Origin: UBA5239 sp031548025
GTDB taxonomy: Bacteria > Verrucomicrobiota > Lentisphaeria > Victivallales > Victivallaceae
DNA length: 64,000 bases
Assembly: GCA_031548025.1 (NCBI GenBank)
Contig: JAVBRM010000011.1
Span: 62,001-126,000 of the forward strand
Direction of reading: 5' to 3'
The position numbers and the translations under genes were made by a program. Below are positions 54,002 to 63,265 of the stretch, piece by piece. Position 1 is the stretch's first letter, and the number at the start of each line of letters is the position of its first letter. The notes under the pieces are model-generated. The model was not told the origin of the DNA, did not search any database, and was given only the letters and a program-made list of their open reading frames with translations.

Positions 54002-54856
54002 ATGAAGCAATTAATAATCATATTTGCAATGGCATTGACCCTCAATCTGGCGGCGGATTATGCGTTTGATTTCCAGGCGGCCAAAAAATTGTATTCGCAA
54101 CGGAAATACGCGGAAGCCCAACAGACATTTGAAGAACTGGCAAAAGTTGCGCCGACTCCGGGGGCCAAGTCGGAGACATTGGCTCAGGCCGCGCTCGCCA
54201 TCAATGCGCAAAAACAATACGACAAGGCCTTGGAAGCCGCCAAGGCCATTCCGGACCAAGCAGTTGCGGCGCGCTGTCAGATGGAGATAATGGCGCAGAA
54301 CAACAAGCATGCGGATTTGTTGAATACTTTCAGCGGCGAGAAAATCGAAAACTGGCCGGATCGTTTTGCCTATAAAGGTTTTCTAATGCGAGCCTGGGCT
54401 TATTATCACGTCCGCAAGTATCAGGAGGCGCTGACAGATGTCCGGAAGGCGATTCCAGATATCGGCGGAGACGCCATGGCCAGAGCCGAGGCTTATCATC
54501 TGGAAGGTGATATTTACAGTAGTTTGAAGGAAAAAGACAAAGCAATCGAAAGTTATAAAAACGCGGTTGCGGTTACCGGCGTGAAAACGTATGGTCATTA
54601 TCTGCAATCGGTACTGAAATGCGCGGCGCTTCTCCGGGAAACCGGGAAGCCGGAGGAGGCTCTGAAAATTCTGGAACCGGTTCAAAAGACTCATCCGGGA
54701 CTTTTCCAGAGCAGCATTTATGAAGCTTATGGCGATAGCTATCTGGCTCTGGGCAGAAAAGCTGAGGCCAAAGCCGAATATCAAAAGGCCATCGATGAAA
54801 AAGGCGCTCCTTCAAGGATAGTCGACCGCGTAAAGAAAAAAATGGAGGAAATATAG
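54002..54856 (+). CDS. Secreted TPR-repeat protein
   Basis: A 284-residue protein. Upstream in-frame ATGs overlap the pilin gene, but the start at 54002 begins the signal peptide (MKQLIIIFAMALTLNLA). The rest consists of tetratricopeptide repeats (AAKKLYSQRKYAEAQQTFEEL, AQAALAINAQKQYDKALEAAK, AYGDSYLALGRKAEAKAEYQKA). It probably binds other proteins in the periplasm. A paralogue sits at 61711 next to the other DUF4838 gene, so the TPR and DUF4838 proteins likely work together. The next gene starts 3 bases after the stop. Confidence 0.85.
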   Translation: MKQLIIIFAMALTLNLAADYAFDFQAAKKLYSQRKYAEAQQTFEELAKVAPTPGAKSETLAQAALAINAQKQYDKALEAAKAIPDQAVAARCQMEIMAQNNKHADLLNTFSGEKIENWPDRFAYKGFLMRAWAYYHVRKYQEALTDVRKAIPDIGGDAMARAEAYHLEGDIYSSLKEKDKAIESYKNAVAVTGVKTYGHYLQSVLKCAALLRETGKPEEALKILEPVQKTHPGLFQSSIYEAYGDSYLALGRKAEAKAEYQKAIDEKGAPSRIVDRVKKKMEEI

Positions 54857-54859
54857 GAT

Positions 54860-57253
54860 ATGAAGCAATTTTTATTGGTTGTCGGACTGCTGTTCCTGGG
54901 AACGGCGGCGCTGGCGGACGTGACACTGGTTCGCGACGGTCGAGCCGAAGCTGAAATCGTAATGGCGGTAAATGCCGTTCCCGGCGTTAAGGCCGCAGCG
55001 GCCGATCTTCAGGAATTCATTGAAAAAATCTCCGGCGCCAAGCTGCCGGTGGTCAATACCCCGAGCGGAAAAACCGCCATTTACGTGGGCGAAAGCGAGT
55101 ATACCAAAAAGCTTGGATTCGATCTGGAACCGGTGAAAAAAGAGGGATTCAGGGTAAAAACCGGAAACAATTATGTCATTGTCGCCGGGCGCGATATTCA
55201 TTATCAGCCGTTCCCATATGACCGGACCGATCAGAAGGAGCGCGCACGCTGGCAGGAATTCTGCGGCCAGAAAATCAATGTGCCGCAGGTAAACGCCGGC
55301 GGCCCTTTCCTGAAAGAACTTGATATTTATATGAATGACGATACCGCAACGTGGTATGCCGCCGCCGCATTGCTGGAACAGCTCGGAGTGCGTTTTTACA
55401 TGCCATATGAAAACGGGACCGTTATTCCTCAGATGAAGGATATCATGATCAAGGACCAGGACCTGGTCCGGATTCCAAAATTTCCGGCCCGCCAAGGGTA
55501 TCCGTACTATGTTCACCGCGACCCGGACGCCTTTAAATGGTTCAAGCGGCTGGGCTGGGGAGCTTCGGAGGTTCTTTATAACAACCATACGACGGTCGAT
55601 ATCATCAACTCTCCGGAGATCAGGAAAGAGCACCCGGAGTATTATGCGGTGATCGGGGGAGTCCGCAGCAATGATCCATCGTTTAAACATCCGGTTCCCA
55701 AGCTCGGCGATCCGGGATTCCGTCAGAGTTCCATCAATTATCTGCGCAAGACTTTTGACGCTTATCCGATTCTCCAGGGTAATGCGCTGGGAATGCCGGA
55801 CGGTTTCGGTGCCATCGACGAGGAAGACAAAAAGAAATGGGAACCCAACAAAGAACTGGGGAGCAAGTTTTCCAATTATGTCTGGGATTATTGGGTTTGG
55901 GCTGCCGGTGAGTTGAAAAAGACCCATCCGGATAAATATCTGATGTCGATGGTTTACACCACTTACCTGGAACCTCCGACCAACTATCGGGTATTGCCCG
56001 ACAATGTCGCCATTACAATCTGCTACTGGACAACCTGGCTGACCGATCCGGCGCGGGCAAAGTATCTTCTGCCTATCCGCGACCAATGGATGAAAATTCT
56101 ACCGTCGAAAAAGATGATGGTTTGGGATTATTTCCTGCATTATCGCAAGGCCCAGCCCCGTATTCCGGCCTTTTTTACCAAATTGCTGCAGGAAGATATG
56201 CAGGTTTTGCAGGGAAAATCGGCAGGCAAATTCATTGAGATTCTCGGTGACTTTTATCGCAAGGGCGGCCCCCGGCTGGAAGCGCCGGGGCTGGTGCATA
56301 TGACTTGCTACTGGCAATCCAAACTTTTCTGGGAGCCGGATATGAACCGCGAAAAAATGCTTGATGAGTATTACGAGCTCTATTTCGGCCCGGCCAGGGC
56401 GGAAATGAAGGAATTCTACGAATTTGCCGAACACGCCTTTATGAACCCGGTGCCGCGTTCCAAGCAGACCGCTGAATCATTGAAAGCCCATAACGACAAA
56501 TATTTTGAAATTCTGACCCGGGCCCGGGTCAAAGCCGGCAAGGATTCGGTTTACGATCTGCGGATCGTCCAGATCGAAAACGAAGTCATGCCGCTCAAAA
56601 AAATGCACGAGGGCTTGAAACGTACCGGCCCGTCATTCCGGTTTTCCAAACCGCATGATACATTCGTGCCTGATGGCGACCTGACCAAGAAGTTCTGGAC
56701 TCATCCGAATAACTGGATCACAATGGTGGATTTGGTTACCGGCGAGCCTATCGCCAATAATTCAACCCGGGCGGCTTTGCGTATGGACCCGGCCAAGAAG
56801 CAGTTATTCATAGCAGTGGAGTGCAATGAAATACGGATGAACAAAATCCGGGCGGGCGCCGTCGGCCGCGACGACATTGAAATTTTCAATGACGACGTCG
56901 TGGAAATTTATCTTGAAACACCCGAACGTTCCTATTTCAAGATCGTGGTGAATTCCAATGGGGCAATTTTGGATGAATGCACCGACCGGGATATTATCGA
57001 ACGCGACTCGATGCCGGTCATGTGGAATCCCGATATCAAGGCAAATGTCAAGAAATTCCCGGATAAGTGGACCGTCGAAATCGTGATCCCGACCAATGAT
57101 TTCGGTTCGCTGGGGCCGACAGCCGATTATCCGTGGGGAATCAACATCGGCCGGACCCGTTTCGCGGGCGGACAAATGCATTTATCCGCCATTGCCCCGA
57201 CCGGCAAGGGATTGTATGCGGTCGTCAACAAATGGGCGAACTTCAGAAATTAA
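54860..57253 (+). CDS. Secreted DUF4838 protein with CBM9-like C-terminus
   Basis: A 797-residue protein. Signal peptide at 1-19. An N-terminal domain like that of alpha-glucuronidases (about 20-150: VMAVNAVPGVKAAAADLQEF, TAIYVGESEYTKKLG) is followed by the DUF4838 barrel (about 190-520, with ALGMPDGFGAIDEED). Residues about 625-797 resemble CBM9 (RAALRMDPAKKQLFIAVECN, DDVVEIYLETPERSYFKIVV). DUF4838 proteins are regarded as glycoside hydrolase-like. The Cys cluster found in the related protein at 59095 is missing. Probably acts on a glycan in the periplasm or outside. A strong ribosome site lies within the 3-base gap region. Confidence 0.82.
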   Translation: MKQFLLVVGLLFLGTAALADVTLVRDGRAEAEIVMAVNAVPGVKAAAADLQEFIEKISGAKLPVVNTPSGKTAIYVGESEYTKKLGFDLEPVKKEGFRVKTGNNYVIVAGRDIHYQPFPYDRTDQKERARWQEFCGQKINVPQVNAGGPFLKELDIYMNDDTATWYAAAALLEQLGVRFYMPYENGTVIPQMKDIMIKDQDLVRIPKFPARQGYPYYVHRDPDAFKWFKRLGWGASEVLYNNHTTVDIINSPEIRKEHPEYYAVIGGVRSNDPSFKHPVPKLGDPGFRQSSINYLRKTFDAYPILQGNALGMPDGFGAIDEEDKKKWEPNKELGSKFSNYVWDYWVWAAGELKKTHPDKYLMSMVYTTYLEPPTNYRVLPDNVAITICYWTTWLTDPARAKYLLPIRDQWMKILPSKKMMVWDYFLHYRKAQPRIPAFFTKLLQEDMQVLQGKSAGKFIEILGDFYRKGGPRLEAPGLVHMTCYWQSKLFWEPDMNREKMLDEYYELYFGPARAEMKEFYEFAEHAFMNPVPRSKQTAESLKAHNDKYFEILTRARVKAGKDSVYDLRIVQIENEVMPLKKMHEGLKRTGPSFRFSKPHDTFVPDGDLTKKFWTHPNNWITMVDLVTGEPIANNSTRAALRMDPAKKQLFIAVECNEIRMNKIRAGAVGRDDIEIFNDDVVEIYLETPERSYFKIVVNSNGAILDECTDRDIIERDSMPVMWNPDIKANVKKFPDKWTVEIVIPTNDFGSLGPTADYPWGINIGRTRFAGGQMHLSAIAPTGKGLYAVVNKWANFRN

Positions 57254-57282
57254 ATAAATAAAACAGAAGGGATTTTACAACA

Positions 57283-58119
57283 ATGCGAATCAATGCCCAT
57301 ACTCATGGCGCTCACGGCGAGCGGGAAGCGGACGGACGGATCATTCCGCCGCTGGTACCGATCTGGAAACACCTGAAACTCACCCCGGATGAGGTCATCG
57401 CATACAACCGGCAACTGGACACGGAACGGGTAATCCTGCTGGACCCGCCCGACATCACCTTTGCCGCATTGCGCGACTTCGGCGATTTCGTCATTCCCGT
57501 GCCGCAAATCGATTTGGATAAAGATTCACCGGAAGTTATTGAAGAACTGTTCCGCCAAGGCGCGAAGGGCATCAAATTCGTTGCCCCGGCCTATTCCTAT
57601 GGCGACGACCGTTATTTCAAGCATTATCAGGCGGTATACGACAACGGCGGCCTGGCGGTTTTTCATACCGGCTACCTGATTACCGGCTCGTTCGAACCGG
57701 GTGGACACCTTGGGCGCGAACAATACACCGACATCACATTGATGCGGCCGGCCGCGCTGGACCGGGTCGCCCGCGCATTGCCGAAACTTAACATTCTGAT
57801 GGCACACTTCGGCAATCCGTGGTGGGAAGAAGCCTGGAAAATTCTGAGTTCGCACAAAAACATTTACGCCGATTTCAGCGGCGGCACCGCCTATCGGCGC
57901 GACATGCAGATGTGGAAGTGGATTTTCGCGCCGAACGGTATCCTGGATACCAATGCCGTCAGCCGCCTTTGCTATGGTACGGACGGATGCGCATTTGACC
58001 TGGGTAACACCGAAACCAATATCATCAACTTCTACGAACAGTTTTATGAAATGCTCAAGCTGCCGCAAGAACTGAGGGAGCGGATTGATTCCGGAAATAT
58101 AAAACAGCTGATCAAATAA
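57283..58119 (+). CDS. Amidohydrolase-family TIM-barrel metal hydrolase
   Basis: A 278-residue cytoplasmic protein. The N-terminal HTH metal site (MRINAHTHGAHGE) is followed by a Lys-containing strand (AKGIKFVAPAYS), FHTGYL, MAHFGNPWWEEAW and the C-terminal Asp in YGTDGCAFD. This is the pattern of the amidohydrolase_2-like barrel, which hydrolyses or decarboxylates small cyclic or sugar-like substrates. The substrate is unknown. It ends the DUF4838 operon and converges with the AraC gene at a 4-base gap. Confidence 0.85.
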   Translation: MRINAHTHGAHGEREADGRIIPPLVPIWKHLKLTPDEVIAYNRQLDTERVILLDPPDITFAALRDFGDFVIPVPQIDLDKDSPEVIEELFRQGAKGIKFVAPAYSYGDDRYFKHYQAVYDNGGLAVFHTGYLITGSFEPGGHLGREQYTDITLMRPAALDRVARALPKLNILMAHFGNPWWEEAWKILSSHKNIYADFSGGTAYRRDMQMWKWIFAPNGILDTNAVSRLCYGTDGCAFDLGNTETNIINFYEQFYEMLKLPQELRERIDSGNIKQLIK

Positions 58120-58123
58120 TTGA

Positions 58124-59041
58124 TTATTTTATTATCCGGAACTTGGTGGGCATGGATTTTTTCTGAAGGTTATTGGGGATTCCGAGGCTTCTGGCATACT
58201 CCAGGGGCGTCATCCCGGCAACACGTTTGAACAGGCGGAAAAAAGATCTCGCCTCACAACCGATCGCAAAAGCAATCTCATTCAACGAAAGGTCGCCTTT
58301 CTGGAGAAAAATCTTAGCCGCCTCCACCCGGTAAATCTGTATCGTCTGCGAAAAACTTCGCCCGATTTCATTCTTGAAAATCAAATACAAACTGGAATCG
58401 CTGACCCCCAGGGAACGCGCCAACTCATGAGATTTAAGAGATTTATAGTTCCGGCTGATGATATCGAGCGCTTTCTGAGCCAGCGAGCTTTGGGCATTGC
58501 CAAGGTTGGCCGGCGGCGACATGCTGGGGGCAACCCCTTTTTGCCGGCGGATCAGGGAAATCAGGAAAATCGTCAGTTCACAGGCGCTCATACTCGGACA
58601 ATATTCCATCTGCATGATGCTTTCTTCCCGCAACCGGTTCATGGCACGATGTTCATGGCGGTCCAGCGGCAGGACTTTTTCGGTGATACTGCCCGGTAAT
58701 TTCCCGGAGAACATCACGTTCAGATAATTCATCGGTATCTTTTCGAGATTGAACAGGCGGTGGAAGACGCACCCTTTAAGCAAAATACATTCCCCCTGCC
58801 GGAGTTGGAATTTCCGGTCGCTGTATTCCAGATTCAATATGCCGTAATCGACATAGATCAATTCATATTCATGCCGCGGATGAAAATGTTTGCCCGACGA
58901 CACATTCCCCAGATAACTGGTATGACGGATATAGCGGATACTGGTCACCAGTTGGGGAGAAAAACGGAAGTTCTTGCCCGGTTTCCATAAGCTGTTTAAC
59001 ATTTTTGATGATTCGGTCATTAATTTTAATGATTTGGTCAT
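58124..59041 (-). CDS. AraC-family transcriptional regulator between two DUF4838 clusters
   Basis: About 305 residues if the ATG at 59041 is used. A TTG at 59062 and ATGs at 59020 and 59002 are also possible, and none has a strong ribosome site. The sensor domain (FHPRHEYELIYVDYGILNL, LRQGECILLKGCVFHRLF) closely resembles that of the 51471 protein. The AraC domain has SHELARSLGVSDSSLYLIFKN and LSLNEIAFAIGCEARSFFRLFKRVAG. It diverges from the DUF4838 gene at 59095 and converges with the first cluster, so it may regulate both. Confidence 0.85.
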   Translation of the reverse strand: MTKSLKLMTESSKMLNSLWKPGKNFRFSPQLVTSIRYIRHTSYLGNVSSGKHFHPRHEYELIYVDYGILNLEYSDRKFQLRQGECILLKGCVFHRLFNLEKIPMNYLNVMFSGKLPGSITEKVLPLDRHEHRAMNRLREESIMQMEYCPSMSACELTIFLISLIRRQKGVAPSMSPPANLGNAQSSLAQKALDIISRNYKSLKSHELARSLGVSDSSLYLIFKNEIGRSFSQTIQIYRVEAAKIFLQKGDLSLNEIAFAIGCEARSFFRLFKRVAGMTPLEYARSLGIPNNLQKKSMPTKFRIIK

Positions 59042-59094
59042 TGATAAATATAGTGATTCCAATTATAATTACAAGTAAGCTAACAGGAGATAAA

Positions 59095-61692
59095 ATGAAA
59101 ATAAATAAATTCTTCGAAATCGCTGTAATCATACTGTTGTTTTCATGTTGCATGGCAGATGACATCGTATTGGGGTTGAATGGCAGAACGAAACATCAGA
59201 TTGTGGTGCCGGATGTCTATGCCAATGAAGCCGCCAAAGAGTCCGTGGAGCGCGCCGCCAAGTTGATACAGGAGCTTTTTGCCGCCAACAAGATCGAACT
59301 GGAAACAGTCCGGGAATCCGCTAGAGACCCAAAGAAAAACGGAATCTATCTGGGGGCAACCAAATTCGCCGCCCAAAACGGAGTGGATGCAACAAACTTG
59401 AAAGAATGGCGAAATATTCATAAAGCCGTCGGTAAGAATGTGATTATCGCGGGCAATGACCGTCCCGACCCGATTCCGGAACAGGAGCCACCCGCCTGGG
59501 CGAACGGTCTGACCAAAAGTAACTTCAAGTATCGCTACCCCTATCTGGCGACATTGTACAGTACGGCCGAATTTCTATACCGTTACGCGGGAGCGCGCTA
59601 TCTGAAACCGGGAGCGGACGGCATTGTTTTTCTGCCCAAATCGATCATCTCGGTGCCGGAGCGGCTCAATTCCGAACAGGAGCCATTTCTTCTGGAACAC
59701 GCCTGGACGCGAAAGTTCCCGAAAGATGCCGGTATTTTTGAATATGCCAACCATGCCATTCGTCCACAACGGTTGATGCGAACCGCCCATCTTCATTCCG
59801 ACGCTTTCACTCCGGCGTTACTGAAAGAGCATCCGGAATGGCGGGCCATGTTAGCCAACGGCGTCAGGACCCAGACGCGTCATCTCTGCTACTCAAATCC
59901 GGAAGTTATCGAAACAATTTACGCATACCTGCTGAAAAGCTTTGACGCCGGATTCGACATCGTGGAAGTAACCCAGCCAGACGGTTTCGTACCTTGTGCC
60001 TGCCGGGAATGTTACAATCAATTCGGAGTCTCGCCAACCGCCAAAAGTGAAGACGGCTATGCATGGCTGAAGGATCCAGCCTGGGGAGAAAAACTCTGGC
60101 ATATCCATAAACAAATGGCGGAACGACTGACCAAAGACCGCCCCGGCAAAAAAATGATGTGTCTGGCCTATAGCATAACCGGCTTACCACCCAAAACCAT
60201 CGGCAAGCTGCCGGAAAATATCGTCGTGGAAATATGCAATGAAGACACCATTCCGGATTGGGAGGCATATGCGAAAAACGTCCCCGGCGGATTCGGGCGT
60301 TATACTTACTGGTGGGGAAATTACGACCTCATGGGAAATTTTCCCCGCAACACCATTGCGCAGTTCCAGAACAACGCGGATATTTGCCGGAAATTGAATT
60401 TGCGCTATACGACTCATGATTTTCCGCCGCAAACCGGCCTTTATGGCCTGGAAGGCCCGATGATCTACGTGTTTCTCCGCCTCGGAATTTCACCCGATCA
60501 TAAAAATGCGGATCAACTTTACAACGAATATCTGGAGGCGGCTTTCCAGGAAGCGGAAACGCCGATGCGCCGCTTTTTCAACCGCCTGACACTTTCGCTG
60601 GACTGGTATGCCGTCTCCCGCAAGCAAATACGCAAAACCCGTGAAGGAGTCATCCGCATGTTGAACATCATGTACACCCCGGAGACTATCAATCTGCTGG
60701 AAAGCGAGCTGGCCCGCGCCGAAACAACAGCGGTTTCCGAGGGAGTCAAAAACCGGATAGCCGCGGTGCGCGGCGAATTCGACCTGCTAAAAGCTGCGGT
60801 AAATGTCTGCTTCACCTATCAGAATTACCTCAAAAATAAAGATCAGGCCTCACTGCTACAACTGCTTGACGCCGTCGACACCAACCGGGAACAGGAAAAA
60901 GCTTTCCTGGCCCGAAAAAATACCCCGTACAACCCCAGCAATCTGCGCTCGCAAGCAATGATGAATCCCCGCAATCTTTTCAGCATTTCCCCGTTCAACT
61001 GGGACACCGCCAAAATGCGCACGACAGGCTTTGACAGCAAAGTCTACCGGACCAAAGCGGTCTTTACGGAAAAAGCCCCCGCTCTGAACTCTCCGGAATG
61101 GAATAAAATTCCCGCCGAGACGCTGATTCCCGCCGGAACCACCTGGGGTGAAACAACACCGCTGATATCCGAAACATCATTCAGAGTAATGTACGACCAG
61201 AACCATCTTTATATCCGGGTGAGCGGCACACAGGAACCGGAGCTGAATCAATTCAAAGTTCGCGGTAATAACGCCGACCTCTGGACGCAGGAAAGCATCA
61301 GTTTTCAACTGTCACCGAAGCTGGACAAAGCGCAGTATTACTATTTCGCCTACGATCCGGTTCAAAATTCCTATTGCAGCGCCGAACACGGCTTTATCAC
61401 CGATCCCCTCGACCCGCGTTTCGGCTGGAACGACTGGACCTGGCGGGGCGACTGGAAATATGAATCCAAAATCGGCGGCGGACACTGGGAATCAATGGCG
61501 GTAATTCCGTTCAAAACCATCAAAACCACCATGCCCGGCAAAGGAAACATATGGTATTTCAATCTCGGCCGGGCACATTTTTCACCGAAGATCAACAATC
61601 GCCGGCAGCGGGAACTGGCCGGCTGGAACGGTTACGTAGTCCCGTCGCAAGTCATGGGGGACGCCCAATTGGGCGAACTGGTATTCGAATAA
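59095..61692 (+). CDS. Secreted DUF4838 protein with Cys cluster and CBM9-like C-terminus
   Basis: An 865-residue protein. The frame is open from 59005, but the ATG at 59095 has AGGAGA upstream and starts a signal peptide. The N-terminal domain matches that of the 54860 protein (GIYLGATKFAAQNG). The barrel contains VTQPDGFVPCACRECYNQFG near residue 295, the C-X-C-X2-C signature common in DUF4838. The C-terminal 210 residues are CBM9-like (SFRVMYDQNHLYIRVSG, ESISFQLSPKLDKAQYYYFAYD). It is followed by a TPR gene 18 bases downstream. Probably a glycan-active enzyme; specificity unknown. Confidence 0.84.
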   Translation: MKINKFFEIAVIILLFSCCMADDIVLGLNGRTKHQIVVPDVYANEAAKESVERAAKLIQELFAANKIELETVRESARDPKKNGIYLGATKFAAQNGVDATNLKEWRNIHKAVGKNVIIAGNDRPDPIPEQEPPAWANGLTKSNFKYRYPYLATLYSTAEFLYRYAGARYLKPGADGIVFLPKSIISVPERLNSEQEPFLLEHAWTRKFPKDAGIFEYANHAIRPQRLMRTAHLHSDAFTPALLKEHPEWRAMLANGVRTQTRHLCYSNPEVIETIYAYLLKSFDAGFDIVEVTQPDGFVPCACRECYNQFGVSPTAKSEDGYAWLKDPAWGEKLWHIHKQMAERLTKDRPGKKMMCLAYSITGLPPKTIGKLPENIVVEICNEDTIPDWEAYAKNVPGGFGRYTYWWGNYDLMGNFPRNTIAQFQNNADICRKLNLRYTTHDFPPQTGLYGLEGPMIYVFLRLGISPDHKNADQLYNEYLEAAFQEAETPMRRFFNRLTLSLDWYAVSRKQIRKTREGVIRMLNIMYTPETINLLESELARAETTAVSEGVKNRIAAVRGEFDLLKAAVNVCFTYQNYLKNKDQASLLQLLDAVDTNREQEKAFLARKNTPYNPSNLRSQAMMNPRNLFSISPFNWDTAKMRTTGFDSKVYRTKAVFTEKAPALNSPEWNKIPAETLIPAGTTWGETTPLISETSFRVMYDQNHLYIRVSGTQEPELNQFKVRGNNADLWTQESISFQLSPKLDKAQYYYFAYDPVQNSYCSAEHGFITDPLDPRFGWNDWTWRGDWKYESKIGGGHWESMAVIPFKTIKTTMPGKGNIWYFNLGRAHFSPKINNRRQRELAGWNGYVVPSQVMGDAQLGELVFE

Positions 61693-61710
61693 TAACTCAA
61701 GAGGGGCAGT

Positions 61711-62574
61711 ATGAAGATAACCAATATTATTTGCGGCCTCGCGGTAGGACTCATCATCCCGCTACAGGCGGTCAATCTCAGCGGTTACCGCCAGGCCCGG
61801 GAACTGGAAAAGGAAAAGCGCTATGACGAAGCCATCGCCATCTATGAAAAGATGAGCGACGCTTTCATTGATGAAAAAGATGACCAGCGCTGCATGGAAC
61901 TGGCCATCGCCGCTGCCAGAGCCAAGAAAGACCCCGCCGCCATGCAGCGGCTCGCCGCAAGGATCAAAAGTCCGATTCGCCGGGCTTATGTTCTGATGGG
62001 AATGATGAAACCGGCGGAAATCATCGAAAAATTCAAAAACACAGATCTGGAGTCCTGGCCGGAGGACATTCGTAAAGTCGCGCTTTTCCGGCGTGGGATG
62101 GCTTACCGGGAGCTGAAAAATTACGATAAGGCACTCACGGACTTGCTCGCCGCCGACCACACCCCCGGCGGCCAACAAGCCCAGCAAATCGCTATCCCCG
62201 CCTATATCGCGGCCATCTACCGGACGCAATTGAAGAATACAGCCAAAGCGGAAGAATACTACCGCAAAGCCCTGGCCGCGGGCAAGGCGGATTTCGCAAT
62301 CCGCTGCGGAGCGGTGATCGAGTTCTCAAACATGCTCATCGGGCAAAAGCGGGCAGCGGAAGCAGTGGAGTTGTTCGCCCCGGTGGAACGTCTCGAAAAA
62401 ACCTCATTCCATGCTTTCGAGCGTATGAATCGGGCCTATGCCGCCGCTCTGATCGCCGCCGGCAAAAAAGTGGAAGCTATGAAAGTCCTCGAGCGCCTCC
62501 TCAATGCCGCCCCCGAAAAACAAAAAGCCGTGTATCAAAAACAAATCGATCAATTAACCGAAGAACTACTTTAA
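61711..62574 (+). CDS. Secreted TPR-repeat protein, paralogue of 54002
   Basis: A 287-residue protein with a signal peptide (MKITNIICGLAVGLIIPLQA) and several TPR units (AIAIYEKMSDAF, RGMAYRELKNYDKALTDLLAA, AEEYYRKALAAGKADF). Features shared with the 54002 protein include an N-K-H/N-T then ESWPEDI/ENWPDRF stretch. It probably serves as a partner for the adjacent DUF4838 protein. A GAGGGG ribosome site precedes the ATG. Confidence 0.85.
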   Translation: MKITNIICGLAVGLIIPLQAVNLSGYRQARELEKEKRYDEAIAIYEKMSDAFIDEKDDQRCMELAIAAARAKKDPAAMQRLAARIKSPIRRAYVLMGMMKPAEIIEKFKNTDLESWPEDIRKVALFRRGMAYRELKNYDKALTDLLAADHTPGGQQAQQIAIPAYIAAIYRTQLKNTAKAEEYYRKALAAGKADFAIRCGAVIEFSNMLIGQKRAAEAVELFAPVERLEKTSFHAFERMNRAYAAALIAAGKKVEAMKVLERLLNAAPEKQKAVYQKQIDQLTEELL

Positions 62575-62589
62575 GGGGTTGGAAATATA

Positions 62590-63225
62590 ATGAAAAAATT
62601 TACTCTCGTTGAACTCCTCGTCGTGATCGCGATCATTGCGATTTTAGCCGCATTGCTGCTGCCGGCAATAAATAAAGCCCGGAACAAAGGCAGACAAATC
62701 AAATGTGTCAGCAATTTCAAGCAGATCGCTCTCGGCATGGCGTTTTATATTGACATCAGCAGGGATTATCTGCCGCCTTCCCGTAATTATTCCACCATCA
62801 CTCCGGCAATCTATCCGAGCACCAGTACCCATTACCAACATGGCGTGATTTTCCACTGCGCATACTGCGGATTGGTTCCCGAAGTATTGAATGATACAGT
62901 CGCTATCGGAGTGCGAACTTCCAAATATGCCTGTCCCGCGGCTGCCCAATTCACGACAACCAATGCTTACAGCATCGGCGGTAATTACACATTGCGCTTG
63001 ACCATGCTGCACATGAGCAAAATCATCAGTCCGAGCCGGCTTGTTTATATGGGGGATACCTCCTATAACGGGGAAGTGGGCGACAGTTATGTTATTTCTC
63101 CTGCCCGGGCCGGGCTACGCCACGAAGGCGGCGGAACCTATCTTTTCTTCGACGGCCATGCCGTCGTCATCAAAAAATCGGAAATGCCTGATACCACCGC
63201 TAGTTTCTGGGACAACATTAATTAA
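62590..63225 (+). CDS. Pseudopilin with H-X9-DG motif
   Basis: A 211-residue prepilin-like protein. The leader is only MKK, followed by FTLVELLVVIAIIAILAALLLPA. H-X9-DG is canonical (HEGGGTYLFFDGH). It lies 15 bases after the TPR gene and 40 bases before the PIG-L gene. Here the pilin comes after, not before, the secreted protein, mirroring the 53272 cluster. Confidence 0.9.
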   Translation: MKKFTLVELLVVIAIIAILAALLLPAINKARNKGRQIKCVSNFKQIALGMAFYIDISRDYLPPSRNYSTITPAIYPSTSTHYQHGVIFHCAYCGLVPEVLNDTVAIGVRTSKYACPAAAQFTTTNAYSIGGNYTLRLTMLHMSKIISPSRLVYMGDTSYNGEVGDSYVISPARAGLRHEGGGTYLFFDGHAVVIKKSEMPDTTASFWDNIN

Positions 63226-63265
63226 TACAATTCAAATATTAATCAAATCAATAAAAAGGTGTTTT

